Of a stretch of DNA of 64,000 nt, positions 30,231 through 40,555 are shown piece after piece. The translations under genes were made by a program, and so were the position numbers. Source of the DNA: an uncultured Neomegalonema sp. (GTDB taxonomy: Bacteria; Pseudomonadota; Alphaproteobacteria; Rhodobacterales; Rhodobacteraceae); assembly GCA_937957975.1 (NCBI GenBank), contig CALFFK010000047.1:1-64000 (forward strand), read 5' to 3'. Each line of letters opens with the position of its first letter. The stretch's first letter is position 1. Under the pieces are notes generated by a model that saw nothing but the letters and a program-made list of their open reading frames with translations, was not told the DNA's origin and searched no databases.

Positions 30231-30956
30231 TTACCGCCCCCGCGCGCTTTCGCCCCGGAATCCTTGTGCAACAAGATAGATTTCTGCGCTGTCGCTTCGG
30301 CTCGCACCCGGCTTGAAATGCCGCACATTCGTGAAATCGCGCTTCAGTTGGGTCAGTAACTCTGCATCCGCCCCCCCTCGCAGCACTTTTGCCACGAATA
30401 CCCCGCCTTCATTGAGTGTGTCCTGTGCGAACAATGCGGCGGCCTCGCACAGGGCGATGATGCGAATGTGATCTGTCTGTCGGTGTCCGGTGGAGGAGGC
30501 GGCCATATCCGAAAGAATAACATCCGCTGGACCGTTCAGAACCTGCTTTACCTTGTCGTCGGCTCCCTCATCCATAAAGTCGAGATGCATAAGCGCGACG
30601 CCCGCAATTGGTTCGACCTCCTGAAGGTCCACGCCCAGAACAAAGCCCTGCGCCCTGCCGTTCTCGCCGGTCGAGTTTACCCTTTCGGCGGCAATCTGGC
30701 ACCATCCGCCCGGCGCACAGCCCAGATCAACCACGCGCTTTCCCGGCGCCAGAAAGCGAAACTTGTCATCAATTTCCATCAGCTTGTAGATGGCGCGGGA
30801 TCGCCGGTTCTCTGCCGTTGCGCGCTTGACGTAAGGGTCGTTCAACTGCCGTTCCAGCCATAACTTCGAGGATAGCTTACGCCCCTTCGCCGTCTTGACC
30901 TTTTCGTGCAAATGGCGCTGGCCACGCCCGGAATCGCCCTTCATCGGCTTTTTCAT
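30231..30956 (-). CDS. rlmE: 23S rRNA (uridine-2'-O-)-methyltransferase RlmE/FtsJ
   Basis: [44 protein letters not shown]. Confidence 0.94.
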   Translation of the reverse strand: MKKPMKGDSGRGQRHLHEKVKTAKGRKLSSKLWLERQLNDPYVKRATAENRRSRAIYKLMEIDDKFRFLAPGKRVVDLGCAPGGWCQIAAERVNSTGENGRAQGFVLGVDLQEVEPIAGVALMHLDFMDEGADDKVKQVLNGPADVILSDMAASSTGHRQTDHIRIIALCEAAALFAQDTLNEGGVFVAKVLRGGADAELLTQLKRDFTNVRHFKPGASRSDSAEIYLVAQGFRGESARGR

Positions 30957-32158
30957 GGTTCTACCGATGCCCTTTGCAACGCATCCTCCCTGTTCATCAG
31001 GCCATAGAGCAATCCTTCACGCAGCCCCCGGTCCGCTACACGCAGCTTTTCCGTTGGCCAGTAATGCAGGATCGCGCTCAGGATCGACGCCCCCGAAATC
31101 ACGAGTTCCGAGCGGTCGTCTCCGATACAGGGGATTGTTGATCGTTGTCTTTGATTCATTGTCAGAAGATTGTCGATCAGGGCTGAAAGATCGAGCCGCC
31201 GCATCCACAATCCATCGACCATTGAGCGGTTATAACGTGGCAGATCGAGGTGAACCCCGGCCAGCGTCGTCACGGTTCCCGACGTCCCAAGCAATTGCAT
31301 CCGCAGCAATCTATCTTCCGTCGCCCCGGCCCCGGTCGCGGCAAAGGGGGCGATCAGTGATTTGGTGAAATCGCTCATCGCATCGAAGCGTTCGCGTTCG
31401 TTGGTCAGTGTTTTGAAGCGTTCTGCCAACGTGACAACACCAACTGGCAGTGAGGTCCAATGCGCGTTCTGGGAAAGGGTTTTTATATCGAGTGCCAGCC
31501 GCGCATCGTCTACACCTTCGGTCTGAACCCCCAGCAAAATGTCACGCCGCCGCGCTTTGGGCATCTCACTCAGGTCAATCCAGACAAGCTCTGTGCTGCC
31601 CCCCCCTATATCAAAGACGAGCAGACATTCGCGGCGGGTGTCGAACAGGGGCGCACATCCGGCCACCGCAAGCCGTGCTTCCTCTCCTGCCCCGATCACA
31701 TCAAGGGTTAAACCTGTCTCACGCTGAACACGCGCCACGAATTCCAGGCCATTATCCGCCCTGCGACAGGCTTCGGTCGCAATCGCGCGCGCACGGGTGA
31801 CGCCCCTGCGGCTCATCTTCTCGGCGCAGATGTGCAGTGCTTCGATGGCACGGTCCATCGCGGCTTCGTTCAGTCGATTGGTGTGATCCACGCCTTCGCC
31901 CAGCCTTACGACACGCGAAAAGGCATCAAGAACGCGAAAGCTGTCTCCATCCGGACGCGCGATCAGCAGGCGACAGTTATTCGTGCCAAGATCAAGTGCA
32001 GCGTAGATATGATCGAACCGTCCGCCCCGTCGCTGGGGCGGTCGTCGTTCTCTCTTTTTCTGCCCCGGTCCGTTGGTGTCCAACGGCCTGTCCAAGCCCG
32101 GCGCGTGCCCGTGTGCGGGCGACGACAAACCGGGCGATCCGTCGCGCGGTGGCGCCAC
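30953..32158 (-). CDS. Ppx/GppA family phosphatase
   Basis: [30 protein letters not shown]. Confidence 0.92.
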   Translation of the reverse strand: MAPPRDGSPGLSSPAHGHAPGLDRPLDTNGPGQKKRERRPPQRRGGRFDHIYAALDLGTNNCRLLIARPDGDSFRVLDAFSRVVRLGEGVDHTNRLNEAAMDRAIEALHICAEKMSRRGVTRARAIATEACRRADNGLEFVARVQRETGLTLDVIGAGEEARLAVAGCAPLFDTRRECLLVFDIGGGSTELVWIDLSEMPKARRRDILLGVQTEGVDDARLALDIKTLSQNAHWTSLPVGVVTLAERFKTLTNERERFDAMSDFTKSLIAPFAATGAGATEDRLLRMQLLGTSGTVTTLAGVHLDLPRYNRSMVDGLWMRRLDLSALIDNLLTMNQRQRSTIPCIGDDRSELVISGASILSAILHYWPTEKLRVADRGLREGLLYGLMNREDALQRASVEP

Positions 32159-32305
32159 AGTTCATCCCCTTGACATGCGATAACGCGCGCCAGTCACAAC
32201 GGACTTCGCGCAGCCATCACAATTCCATTCAAACAGGCGCTGTAAATGCGCAGCACCCTATCTCGTTGGAATTAGCCTATCAGGACTTTACCAAGCGTCA
32301 AAGCA

Positions 32306-33235
32306 TCATGCGCTGATTGATTCATGGATTTCTTCCTCGCCTCGGTCGATCCCGCCACCATCGACCGGATTCGACGGATCAAGGCCGAGCGCTTGACAAG
32401 TGCCGAGCGTCAGGGTCGCATCGTTAAGGGTATAGAAATGGAAGGCCCGAACGCCCTCATCCCGCAGTTCGTCGCATTGGCCTGCGCAGACCGCCAGGGC
32501 CAGCTCTCTGGTCGCGCCTCGTTTCTTTGCCTTCGCAAAACGATCCGCCAGCCGATCCGGGATTGATGCGCCGCACCGTTTTGCGAAATTGGCAATTTTC
32601 CCGAAATCGCGGATTGGCATAATGCCCGGCACGACCGGAACATCAATCCCGGCTTTTCTGACCGCTTCAACGTATCTCAGGAAAATTTCGTTATCGAAGA
32701 AGAACTGGGTAATGATCGCATCCGCCCCTGCATCCACCTTACGTTTCAGGTGCTCCATATCCGCCGCCTGCCCATGCGAATCAGGATGCGGTTCAGGATA
32801 GCCCGCTACCGCGATCCGCATCCGGGTTTGCTGGCGTAGAGCGGCCACCAGATCGGCAGTTGAAGCAAAACCGCAATCATGCGGCAAAAATGCTCCTCCG
32901 GCCCCGTTTTCGCCATCCCCGCGCAGGGCGACAGTCCATTTTGCCCCCGCCGCTTCACAAGTCTGCGCGACGTTCATCACATCCGCTTGCGAGGCTCCCG
33001 CACAGGTCAGATGCCCGGCTACGGGTACGCCGATTCGGTCGCTGCGCAAGGTTTGAATGGTGTCGATCGTGCGTGCCTGATCCGATCCGTTCGCGCCATA
33101 GGTGACGGAAAAGAAGCGTGGCTTGAGCGGCGTGAGTGCGCGCACGCACCGGCGCAGTCCTGCATCGGTCAATTCGTCTTTCGCCGGAAACAATTCGAAG
33201 GACAGTGCAATGTGATCTGATGAGGTGAGGGTCAT
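32306..33235 (-). CDS. metF: methylenetetrahydrofolate reductase
   Basis: SFELFPAKDE..., FFSVTYGANGS, DAIITQFFFDNE; start set to MTLTSSDHIA. Confidence 0.93.
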   Translation of the reverse strand: MTLTSSDHIALSFELFPAKDELTDAGLRRCVRALTPLKPRFFSVTYGANGSDQARTIDTIQTLRSDRIGVPVAGHLTCAGASQADVMNVAQTCEAAGAKWTVALRGDGENGAGGAFLPHDCGFASTADLVAALRQQTRMRIAVAGYPEPHPDSHGQAADMEHLKRKVDAGADAIITQFFFDNEIFLRYVEAVRKAGIDVPVVPGIMPIRDFGKIANFAKRCGASIPDRLADRFAKAKKRGATRELALAVCAGQCDELRDEGVRAFHFYTLNDATLTLGTCQALGLDPSNPVDGGGIDRGEEEIHESISA

Positions 33236-33267
33236 GGCAACAGTCTCCGTTAGAGTTAAAAAGAACA

Positions 33268-33287
33268 ATATCAAGATTTCTTTATGT
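33268..33287. promoter_or_regulatory. imperfect palindrome ATATCAAGATTTCTTTATGT upstream of metF
   Basis: Same architecture as ATATAAGGATTTTCTTATAT upstream of the bmt-like gene. Confidence 0.55.
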
Positions 33288-33410
33288 GTAAATACATATT
33301 TTATGCTAAGGGTTCTTTCACTGTCGTAATTCACATGCACGAAGTCGTAGGTGATGCATCTGTTGCGATGTGTCGGCGGTATGCGGGTTAAAGGATCGGG
33401 AGAATAAGAG

Positions 33411-33716
33411 ATGCCGCAGGTTACAGTCGTCTACTGGCGCGATATGCCCGCCCAGGTCATTGTGAAAGCCGGTCGAAAGACCGCCAAGCGTCAACTGCCC
33501 GAACGCTTCGAGCAGGCTATCGACCGCGCCGCAATGAAGACCGGAGCGGCAAGCACGGATGATTACCTCGCTGAATGGCGGCGCGGTGAACCCTACGCCA
33601 TTGAAGGCGACGATCTGGAGGCGTTGGTGGAAGCCGAAGCGATACGTCTGGATACCGAATACGATCGGGATACCTTGAAAGCCTTGATTGAGTCGGGCGG
33701 CAACGCCCCAACCTGA
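33411..33716 (+). CDS. 'virulence factor' family small protein next to C1 genes
   Basis: VTVVYWRDMPAQVIVKAGRKTAKRQLPERFEQAIDRAAM. Confidence 0.75.
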   Translation: MPQVTVVYWRDMPAQVIVKAGRKTAKRQLPERFEQAIDRAAMKTGAASTDDYLAEWRRGEPYAIEGDDLEALVEAEAIRLDTEYDRDTLKALIESGGNAPT

Positions 33717-33745
33717 TGCGAACCCCTTTTTCGGGAGCGACCATA

Positions 33746-34666
33746 ATGGCCCTTCTTTCCGCACTTTTTGGCTCTCAGGACAAGAACGTCACACGCAACG
33801 ATGCCGAGCGTCGTGCCGTGGCCGCCTTTCTGGAGGGTTGCTCTATCGAAGTGATGCCCCGCACGGCTGCGAAGGTCGAGGATTTCAAGGCGATCCTTGC
33901 GCCTGGCACCCGCGTCTATATCGCCCATATCGAAGGCACGCCCATCGAAGAGATGGTTGCGACGGCAAAACGGCTGTCGGCAGATGGCTTTGAAGTCATG
34001 CCCCACTTTCCCGCTCGTATCATCGCTGATGCCGCGATGCTCGAAGACTGGATTGACCGCTATCAGGGTGAGGCAGGCGTTGAGCAGGCGCTTTTGCTTG
34101 CGGGTGGCGTTGACAATCCACATGGCACATTAGCATCGTCAATGGATATGCTGGAGACCGGTCTCTTTGGCGCGAAGGGCTTCAAGCGTTTGCATGTCGC
34201 CGGGCACCCGGAAGGCAATAAAGACATCGACCCGGACGGCTCCGATACGAATGTCATGGACGCCCTGCGTTGGAAGCAGAAATTCTCTGGTTCAAGCGAT
34301 GCGGAGATGGCGCTTGCTACCCAGTTTTGTTTCGAGGCAGGCCCGGTAATCGAATGGGCAGACCGCCTGCGCGCTGAAGGCATTGATATTCCCATTCATA
34401 TCGGCGTCGCTGGACCGGCAAAACTTCAAACGATGATAAAGTTCGCCATTGCCTGTGGCGTTGGCCCCTCCCTGCGTGTCCTGCAACGGCGCGCGGCGGA
34501 TGCGACCAAGCTGCTGCTGCCTTTCAAGCCGGACGAGTTTGTTACCGAGCTTGCCCTGCACAAGGCTAAAACCCCTGATTTCAATATCACCCACGTCCAC
34601 TTCTTCCCGCTCGGCGGGATTGGAAAGACCGCTGAATGGATTGGTGAAAATGGCGACCGCGAGTAA
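33746..34666 (+). CDS. methylenetetrahydrofolate reductase-like protein
   Basis: MetF-like TIM barrel: VYIAHIEGTPIEEMVATAKRL, VEQALLLAGGVDNP, IPIHIGVAGPAKL. Confidence 0.8.
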   Translation: MALLSALFGSQDKNVTRNDAERRAVAAFLEGCSIEVMPRTAAKVEDFKAILAPGTRVYIAHIEGTPIEEMVATAKRLSADGFEVMPHFPARIIADAAMLEDWIDRYQGEAGVEQALLLAGGVDNPHGTLASSMDMLETGLFGAKGFKRLHVAGHPEGNKDIDPDGSDTNVMDALRWKQKFSGSSDAEMALATQFCFEAGPVIEWADRLRAEGIDIPIHIGVAGPAKLQTMIKFAIACGVGPSLRVLQRRAADATKLLLPFKPDEFVTELALHKAKTPDFNITHVHFFPLGGIGKTAEWIGENGDRE

Positions 34667-34737
34667 TCGCCGTATCCGCCATGATTGGCATATCGCGACC
34701 TTCGACCTCCCTCTAATTTGACCGAAAGTTCCCGCCC

Positions 34738-35736
34738 ATGACCCGTACTGTCATCGAGTCGAAGACCAAGACTGTTGTGATCGGTTTCGACGAACCGTTC
34801 TGCGTCATTGGCGAGCGGATCAACCCCACGGGCCGCAAGAAACTGGCCGCTGAACTGGAGCAGGGCGATTTCTCGACTGTTGAGAAAGACGCGCTTGAAC
34901 AGGTGGCGTGCGGGGCGACGGTTCTCGATGTGAATTCTGGCGCGGTGTTCTCCAACAAGATGGCCGAAGACCCCCGTTATGCAGACAACAACTTCGTTGA
35001 ACCCCCTCTGATGCGCGAGCTGATTACGCGAATTCAGGCGCTTGTCGATGTACCGCTCTGCATTGATAGTTCCGTTCCCGGTGCTTTGCAGAACGGATTG
35101 GAGGCGGCAGAAGGCCGCCCCCTCCTCAATTCCGTGACGGGTGAAGAGGAACGGCTCGAACTCGTGTTGCCCCTCGTCAAAAAATATAATGTTCCGGTCG
35201 TTGCGATTTCCAACGATGACACGGGAATCTCCGAAGACCCGGAGGTGCGTTTCGCCGTGGCGAAAAAGATCGTCGAACGCGCCGCAGATCACGGTATCAA
35301 ACCAGAGGATATCGTCGTCGATCCGCTGGTTATGCCTATCGGGGCCATGTCAACTGCGGGTCAACAGGTGTTCACCCTCGTGCGCCGTCTGCGCGATGAG
35401 TTGGGCGTCAACACCACTTGTGGTGCGTCGAACATTTCCTTCGGTCTGCCAAACCGGCACGGTATCAACGGCGCGTTCCTGCCGATGGCCATTGCTGCGG
35501 GCATGACATCCGCCATAATGAATCCGGTTCGCCCGCAGGAGATGGAGGCGATCCGCGCCGCCAATTTCCTGATGGGCAACGATCCCAACGGGTCGGCGTG
35601 GATCAAGCACTGCAAGATGATGGAAGCAGTTGAGAAAGGCGAGGCAACCTTTGCCGAGGCTGCTGGCGAAGCGTCGAAATCATCCACTGGCGGGCGCCGG
35701 GGTGGCGGGCGCAGCCGCCGCCGTACAGAGGCCTGA
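34738..35736 (+). CDS. methyltetrahydrofolate:corrinoid methyltransferase (MtgA-like)
   Basis: CVIGERINPTGRKKLAAEL, GATVLDVNSGAV, NDDTGISEDPEVR; pterin-binding fold. Confidence 0.87.
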   Translation: MTRTVIESKTKTVVIGFDEPFCVIGERINPTGRKKLAAELEQGDFSTVEKDALEQVACGATVLDVNSGAVFSNKMAEDPRYADNNFVEPPLMRELITRIQALVDVPLCIDSSVPGALQNGLEAAEGRPLLNSVTGEEERLELVLPLVKKYNVPVVAISNDDTGISEDPEVRFAVAKKIVERAADHGIKPEDIVVDPLVMPIGAMSTAGQQVFTLVRRLRDELGVNTTCGASNISFGLPNRHGINGAFLPMAIAAGMTSAIMNPVRPQEMEAIRAANFLMGNDPNGSAWIKHCKMMEAVEKGEATFAEAAGEASKSSTGGRRGGGRSRRRTEA

Positions 35737-35848
35737 TCCTTTTCTCTCTCCTGATCGTGTGAGAGCGTGCAATATGCACCGTTGTGGCGTGTAGCGCCTC
35801 TTGCTACGACTTCACCCAATATTGAATTGGTTATCAGGATTGAGAGTG

Positions 35849-37681
35849 ATGGACGACAGCGGCGAGCGCGCGAAGAGCAGAAAAATATCGCTATTGCGTC
35901 GTCTGCTCCCGTTTTTTCGGCCTTACAAGGCGCATGTCGCTGCGGCGACATTGGCACTGTTGGCTGCGGCGGGCTTCATGCTCACAATGCCAATTGCCTT
36001 GCGTCGGGTTATTGACCTTGGGTTCGACCCGGAAAAAGCAGAATATATTGATAAGTATTTCATCGCCCTGATCGGTGTTGCGGCTGCGCTGGCCCTTGCT
36101 ACGGCCCTGCGTTTCTACTTCGTTTCGCGCCTTGGTGAGCGGGTTGTTACTGACTTGCGGCGCGCGGTATACGATCATGCCATCGGCATGTCGCCGCGCT
36201 TCTTTGAGACAATTCGTACAGGTGAGACGCTTTCGCGGATCACGACCGACACGACCCTGATACAGAGTCTCGTTTCCTCTTCGGTTTCGATTGCGCTCAG
36301 GAACCTGCTATTGCTTGTCGGCGGAATCGTGATGCTATTTTTCACCAGCGTTAAGTTGACCGCGCTGGTTCTGCTGACTGTGCCGCTCATAATCATTCCC
36401 ATCGTCATTGCCGGGCGAAAGGTGCGCGGCTTCTCGCGCGATGCACAGGATCGGCTGGCCGAAAGTTCAGCCATTGCAGGCGAGACCCTGTCGAGCATCC
36501 GCGATGTCCAGAGCTATACGCAGGAAGATGCGGTACGCCTGCGTTTTGCCGAGGCGACCGAAGGCTCTTTCGAAGCGGCGCGCAAGCGGATCTTGGCACG
36601 CTCGCTTTTGACGGCTGTGGTGATCTTTCTGATTTTTACCGGCATTGTTGGCGTCATGTGGATCGGCGCAAGGGATGTGATCTCTGGTGCGATGAGTGCG
36701 GGAGAGTTGGGCCAGTTTATCCTCTATGCTGTTCTCGTCGCGGGGGCGGTGGGCGCGTTGACTGAAATCTGGACACAGGCCCAACAAGCGGCAGGGGCGA
36801 CCGAGCGGCTGGTCGAAATCCTCGACGCAGAAGCCGACATCTTCCCCCCCGTGAATCCTGTGTCCCTGCCTGTGCCTGCGCAGGGTGACATCGTTTTTGA
36901 TAATGTTTCCTTCAGCTTCCCCAGCCGCCCAGGCGAGCAGGCGCTAGGCGGTATATCCTTACACATTGCGCCCGGTGAGACGGTTGCGGTTGTCGGCCCG
37001 TCCGGGGCGGGCAAGACGACCCTGTTTCATCTGCTTCAACGTTTCTACGATCCCGCTGAAGGGCGCATCCAGCTCGATGGTGTCTCTCTCGATACCGCTG
37101 ATCCGAAGGCCGTGCGGTCCCGCTTTGCTGTAGTGCCGCAGGAACCGGCGATTTTTGCCGCCTCAGTGTTCGACAATATTCGCTTCAGCCGACCTGATGC
37201 GAGTGGCGAAGAAGTGCGCGAAGCTGCAAAAGCTGCCTCTGCCCATGATTTCGTTGAAGCCCTTCCTGAAGGGTATGAAACCCATGTCGGCGAGCGCGGT
37301 GTGATGCTTTCCGGTGGTCAGAAACAGCGTATCGCCATTGCCCGTGCGATCCTGCGCGATGCCCCCGTCCTGCTGTTGGACGAGGCGACCTCTGCTCTCG
37401 ATGCCCAGAGCGAGCGCGACGTGCAGGATGCTTTTGAACGCCTGTCCACAGGTCGCACTACACTCGTCATTGCCCATCGCCTCGCCACCGTGAAAAGTGC
37501 TGACCGCATACTTGTCATGGACGGAGGCCGCATCGTTGCTGAGGGAACCCATGATGAGCTGGTGGCCGAGGGCGGCCTCTACGCCCGTCTTGCCCGTCTG
37601 CAATTCACTGACCTGCGCGCTGTCGAACCGGATGAGCCACTTGAGACCACGGTGGCAGAGCCACAGCCCGTATCTGCTTGA
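35849..37681 (+). CDS. ABC exporter, fused permease/ATPase
   Basis: N-terminal TM domain plus VVGPSGAGKTTLFHLLQ, LSGGQKQRIAIARA. Confidence 0.93.
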   Translation: MDDSGERAKSRKISLLRRLLPFFRPYKAHVAAATLALLAAAGFMLTMPIALRRVIDLGFDPEKAEYIDKYFIALIGVAAALALATALRFYFVSRLGERVVTDLRRAVYDHAIGMSPRFFETIRTGETLSRITTDTTLIQSLVSSSVSIALRNLLLLVGGIVMLFFTSVKLTALVLLTVPLIIIPIVIAGRKVRGFSRDAQDRLAESSAIAGETLSSIRDVQSYTQEDAVRLRFAEATEGSFEAARKRILARSLLTAVVIFLIFTGIVGVMWIGARDVISGAMSAGELGQFILYAVLVAGAVGALTEIWTQAQQAAGATERLVEILDAEADIFPPVNPVSLPVPAQGDIVFDNVSFSFPSRPGEQALGGISLHIAPGETVAVVGPSGAGKTTLFHLLQRFYDPAEGRIQLDGVSLDTADPKAVRSRFAVVPQEPAIFAASVFDNIRFSRPDASGEEVREAAKAASAHDFVEALPEGYETHVGERGVMLSGGQKQRIAIARAILRDAPVLLLDEATSALDAQSERDVQDAFERLSTGRTTLVIAHRLATVKSADRILVMDGGRIVAEGTHDELVAEGGLYARLARLQFTDLRAVEPDEPLETTVAEPQPVSA

Positions 37682-37926
37682 TGACCGGGATGCGAAAGCA
37701 TTCCCTCACCCTTGCGGGTCACAGAACCAGCGTTTCACTTGAACCGGCGTTTTGGCTGGCTTTTCAGGATTGCGCCGGGCGTGAAGGTATGTCCGTGAAC
37801 GCCCTTGCCGAACGAATTGATGCCGCCCGTCTGCGGGGAGGGCAGGACGACCTTAATCTCTCTGCTGCCATCCGTTTGCATGTTCTTGAAGACCTGCAAG
37901 CGCGGTTGCGTATGGTTGAAGAATAA
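37678..37926 (+). CDS. ribbon-helix-helix domain protein
   Basis: KHSLTLAGHRTSVSLEPAFWLAFQDCAGREGMSVNALAERID. Confidence 0.82.
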   Translation: MMTGMRKHSLTLAGHRTSVSLEPAFWLAFQDCAGREGMSVNALAERIDAARLRGGQDDLNLSAAIRLHVLEDLQARLRMVEE

Positions 37927-37945
37927 TATAAGGATTTTCTTATAT
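37926..37945. promoter_or_regulatory. palindrome ATATAAGGATTTTCTTATAT upstream of bmt-like gene
   Basis: 7-bp perfect arms ATATAAG-n6-CTTATAT; matches metF-upstream site. Confidence 0.6.
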
Positions 37946-37967
37946 CCTAATTGTTTCGGAGAAACCC

Positions 37968-38987
37968 GTGACCGACCGTCTGACCCGCCTGCTCGAAACC
38001 CGCGATTGGTTGCTCCTTGACGGTGCGACTGGCACCAATCTTTTCGCCATGGGACTGGAGGCTGGTAATGCCCCGGAATTATGGAACTTTGAGTTCCCTG
38101 ACCGCATCCGGGCATTGCACAAGGGTTTCATCGACAGTGGTTCGGATGTGATCCTGACCAACAGCTTTGGTGGCACGTCCTATCGCCTGAAACTGCACGA
38201 CGCACAGGATCGGGTTCACGAGATCAACAAGCGCGCCGCTGAAATCGCACGCGAAGTTGCTGATGCGTCGGATCGCGAGATTATCGTCGCCGGTTCGATA
38301 GGCCCAACCGGCGAATTGATGCAGCCTGTTGGCCCACTCAGCCACGCCGATGCTGTTTCGGCATTTGAGGAACAGGGCAGGGCACTGATTGAAGGTGGTG
38401 CTGATGTTCTTTGGGCCGAAACGATTTCGTCCGAAGAGGAAATGGCCGCCATTGCTGAAGCCGCTTCCAACATTGGGGCGCCCTTGTGCGGGACGTTGAG
38501 TTTCGATTCTGCGGGGCGCACCATGATGGGCGTTACATCCTCTGCCTATGCCGGGATGCAGGAAAAATTCGCACAGAAGCCGCTGGCGTTCGGCGCGAAT
38601 TGCGGCACCGGCGCGCCCGATCTGATGCGCACGGTATTGGGGCTGACCGAGGCCGCTCCCGACGCAATCGTTATTGCCAAGGCCAATGCGGGCATCCCGA
38701 AATACGTGGACGGGGCAATCGAATATGATGGCACACCCGAAACCATGGCCGCATATGCTTGTCTTGCCCGTGATGCAGGGGCGCGGCTGATCGGTGGGTG
38801 TTGTGGCACCCGTAATCCCCATCTCAAGGCAATGCGGGCTGCCTTGGAAGAACATATTCCCGGCGAGCGCCCGTCCCTCGACAAAATCCGCGAGATACTT
38901 GGGGATTTCTCATCGGCGGATGATGGAACGGGGGATGTTGCCGCTCCGACACGCGAGCGCCGCTCCCGCCGCAAACGGGCTTGCTGA
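37968..38987 (+). CDS. homocysteine/betaine S-methyltransferase family protein (Bmt-like)
   Basis: LLLDGATGTNLFAMGLEAG; Zn-ligand motifs FGANCGTG and IGGCCGT. Confidence 0.9.
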   Translation: MTDRLTRLLETRDWLLLDGATGTNLFAMGLEAGNAPELWNFEFPDRIRALHKGFIDSGSDVILTNSFGGTSYRLKLHDAQDRVHEINKRAAEIAREVADASDREIIVAGSIGPTGELMQPVGPLSHADAVSAFEEQGRALIEGGADVLWAETISSEEEMAAIAEAASNIGAPLCGTLSFDSAGRTMMGVTSSAYAGMQEKFAQKPLAFGANCGTGAPDLMRTVLGLTEAAPDAIVIAKANAGIPKYVDGAIEYDGTPETMAAYACLARDAGARLIGGCCGTRNPHLKAMRAALEEHIPGERPSLDKIREILGDFSSADDGTGDVAAPTRERRSRRKRAC

Positions 38988-39031
38988 GCCGTTATTCCTG
39001 AATGGGCGAATTACTTTGATTTGCCAGTATT

Positions 39032-39063
39032 TTTTGTCATTCCCATGCATGGGAATGACAAAA
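39032..39063. terminator. bidirectional terminator, 32-bp perfect palindrome
   Basis: TTTTGTCATTCCCATG|CATGGGAATGACAAAA between the convergent bmt-like and rhomboid genes. Confidence 0.8.
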
Positions 39064-39073
39064 CCCGATACTA

Positions 39074-39664
39074 TCAACTCACATGCGGCGTCGCACCCTT
39101 ATCGGTACGCAGCATCCATGCCGCCGCCACGCCCGCCAATGCGCCGAAAAGATGCGATTCCCATGAAATGCGCGGATCGTTTGGCAGGACACCCATAATC
39201 AATCCGCCATAAAGCATCGCTGCTGCCGCCGCCGCGAAAATCGCCCTGAAACTGCGCTCCACGAAGCCCAGCGCAACGATATAGCCGAAATACCCGAAAA
39301 CCAGGCCACTTGCGCCCACATGCACCCGGTTTCCCCCGCGCGCGAGAAGCCAGACGAGCGCCCCGCCCACGATGACGATGATGAGCGACGCTTCGATAAA
39401 CCGCTTTGGCGACGCCATCGCGGCCATTCCGCCCAGCATCAGCAGGGGAACGGTGTTCGCTGCTGCGTGCCTGAACCCGCCATGCAGTAGTGGAGAGGCC
39501 GGAATCCCGACCAACCCCCCGAAATCGCGTGGCTCCAGCCCAAACCAGACGTTCGGCATATATCCAAGCGCAAAATTGATAACCTGAATCACCCAGATTA
39601 TAATGACAAAGGTGATGACCGGGCGCAGACGCTCCATCGTCAGACTGTCGCGATCGAGCGGCAT
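39074..39664 (-). CDS. rhomboid family intramembrane serine protease
   Basis: VGASGLVFGYFGYIV; RHAAANTVPLLMLGG; WESHLFGALAG. Confidence 0.88.
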   Translation of the reverse strand: MPLDRDSLTMERLRPVITFVIIIWVIQVINFALGYMPNVWFGLEPRDFGGLVGIPASPLLHGGFRHAAANTVPLLMLGGMAAMASPKRFIEASLIIVIVGGALVWLLARGGNRVHVGASGLVFGYFGYIVALGFVERSFRAIFAAAAAAMLYGGLIMGVLPNDPRISWESHLFGALAGVAAAWMLRTDKGATPHVS

Positions 39665-39852
39665 CTTACCCTCTTTAAAGGTTGCGTGTTATGAACCGAT
39701 ACACGCCTCGTGCTGCCTAGCCAAGCATGTTGGCGTCTCCGGTCGATTTATCGCGACGAGGGGTCGCGCATGGCACAGTTTTGTGGTCTGACTGCCCTAG
39801 CGTTTTGATGTAGCAAGGCGCGCCGTGTGCCTGAAATTCGGATGGAGCGACC

Positions 39853-40548
39853 ATGTCCGACGAGGAAGATGATATCGTTCTCAGTGAGCTGAGTAACGAG
39901 GAACTTGTGCAACAGATGCACGACGATCTCTATGACGGTCTCAAGGATGAGATCCTTGAAGGCGTGGATATTCTGCTTGGGCGTGGTTGGGAGCCTTACA
40001 AGGTACTCACGGAAGCGCTTGTCGAGGGAATGCGGATCGTCGGGATCGATTTTCGCGACGGTATCCTGTTTGTGCCGGAGGTTTTGCTCGCCGCCAATGC
40101 GATGAAGGGCGGTATGGGTATCCTAAAGCCCCTGCTGGCCGAGACCGGCGCACCGAAACAGGGCAAGATGGTCATCGGTACTGTGAAGGGTGACATCCAT
40201 GACATCGGCAAAAACCTTGTCTCGATGATGATGGAAGGGGCCGGTTTCGAGGTTGTCGATCTGGGAATCAATAATCCCGTCGAGAATTATCTGGAGGCGC
40301 TCGACAAGGAAGATGCTGATATTCTTGGCATGTCTGCCCTGCTGACTACAACGATGCCTTACATGAAGGTCGTCATTGATGAGATGAAGGCCAAGGGTAT
40401 CCGCGAAAACTATGTCGTTCTCGTTGGTGGCGCGCCGCTGAACGAGGAATTCGGCAAGGCTATTGGTGCCGACGCCTATTGCCGCGACGCGGCTGTCGCT
40501 GTGGAAACGGCGAAGGAATACATGGCGCAGCGGTTGCATAACCAATAG
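39853..40548 (+). CDS. corrinoid (cobalamin-binding) methyltransferase protein
   Basis: GTVKGDIHDIGKNLVSMMMEGAGFEVVDLG with DxHxxG B12 motif. Confidence 0.93.
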   Translation: MSDEEDDIVLSELSNEELVQQMHDDLYDGLKDEILEGVDILLGRGWEPYKVLTEALVEGMRIVGIDFRDGILFVPEVLLAANAMKGGMGILKPLLAETGAPKQGKMVIGTVKGDIHDIGKNLVSMMMEGAGFEVVDLGINNPVENYLEALDKEDADILGMSALLTTTMPYMKVVIDEMKAKGIRENYVVLVGGAPLNEEFGKAIGADAYCRDAAVAVETAKEYMAQRLHNQ

Positions 40549-40555
40549 GCGCAGG

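Noticed and set aside
34426-35292. 288-aa minus-strand ORF opposite the MetF-like and MtgA-like genes
   Set aside because: Spans two genes on the opposite strand with recognisable motifs; no family signature
37927-37967. Cobalamin or SAM/SAH riboswitch before the bmt-like gene
   Set aside because: Leader is about 40 nt, too short, with no B12-box or other riboswitch core; a protein operator fits better
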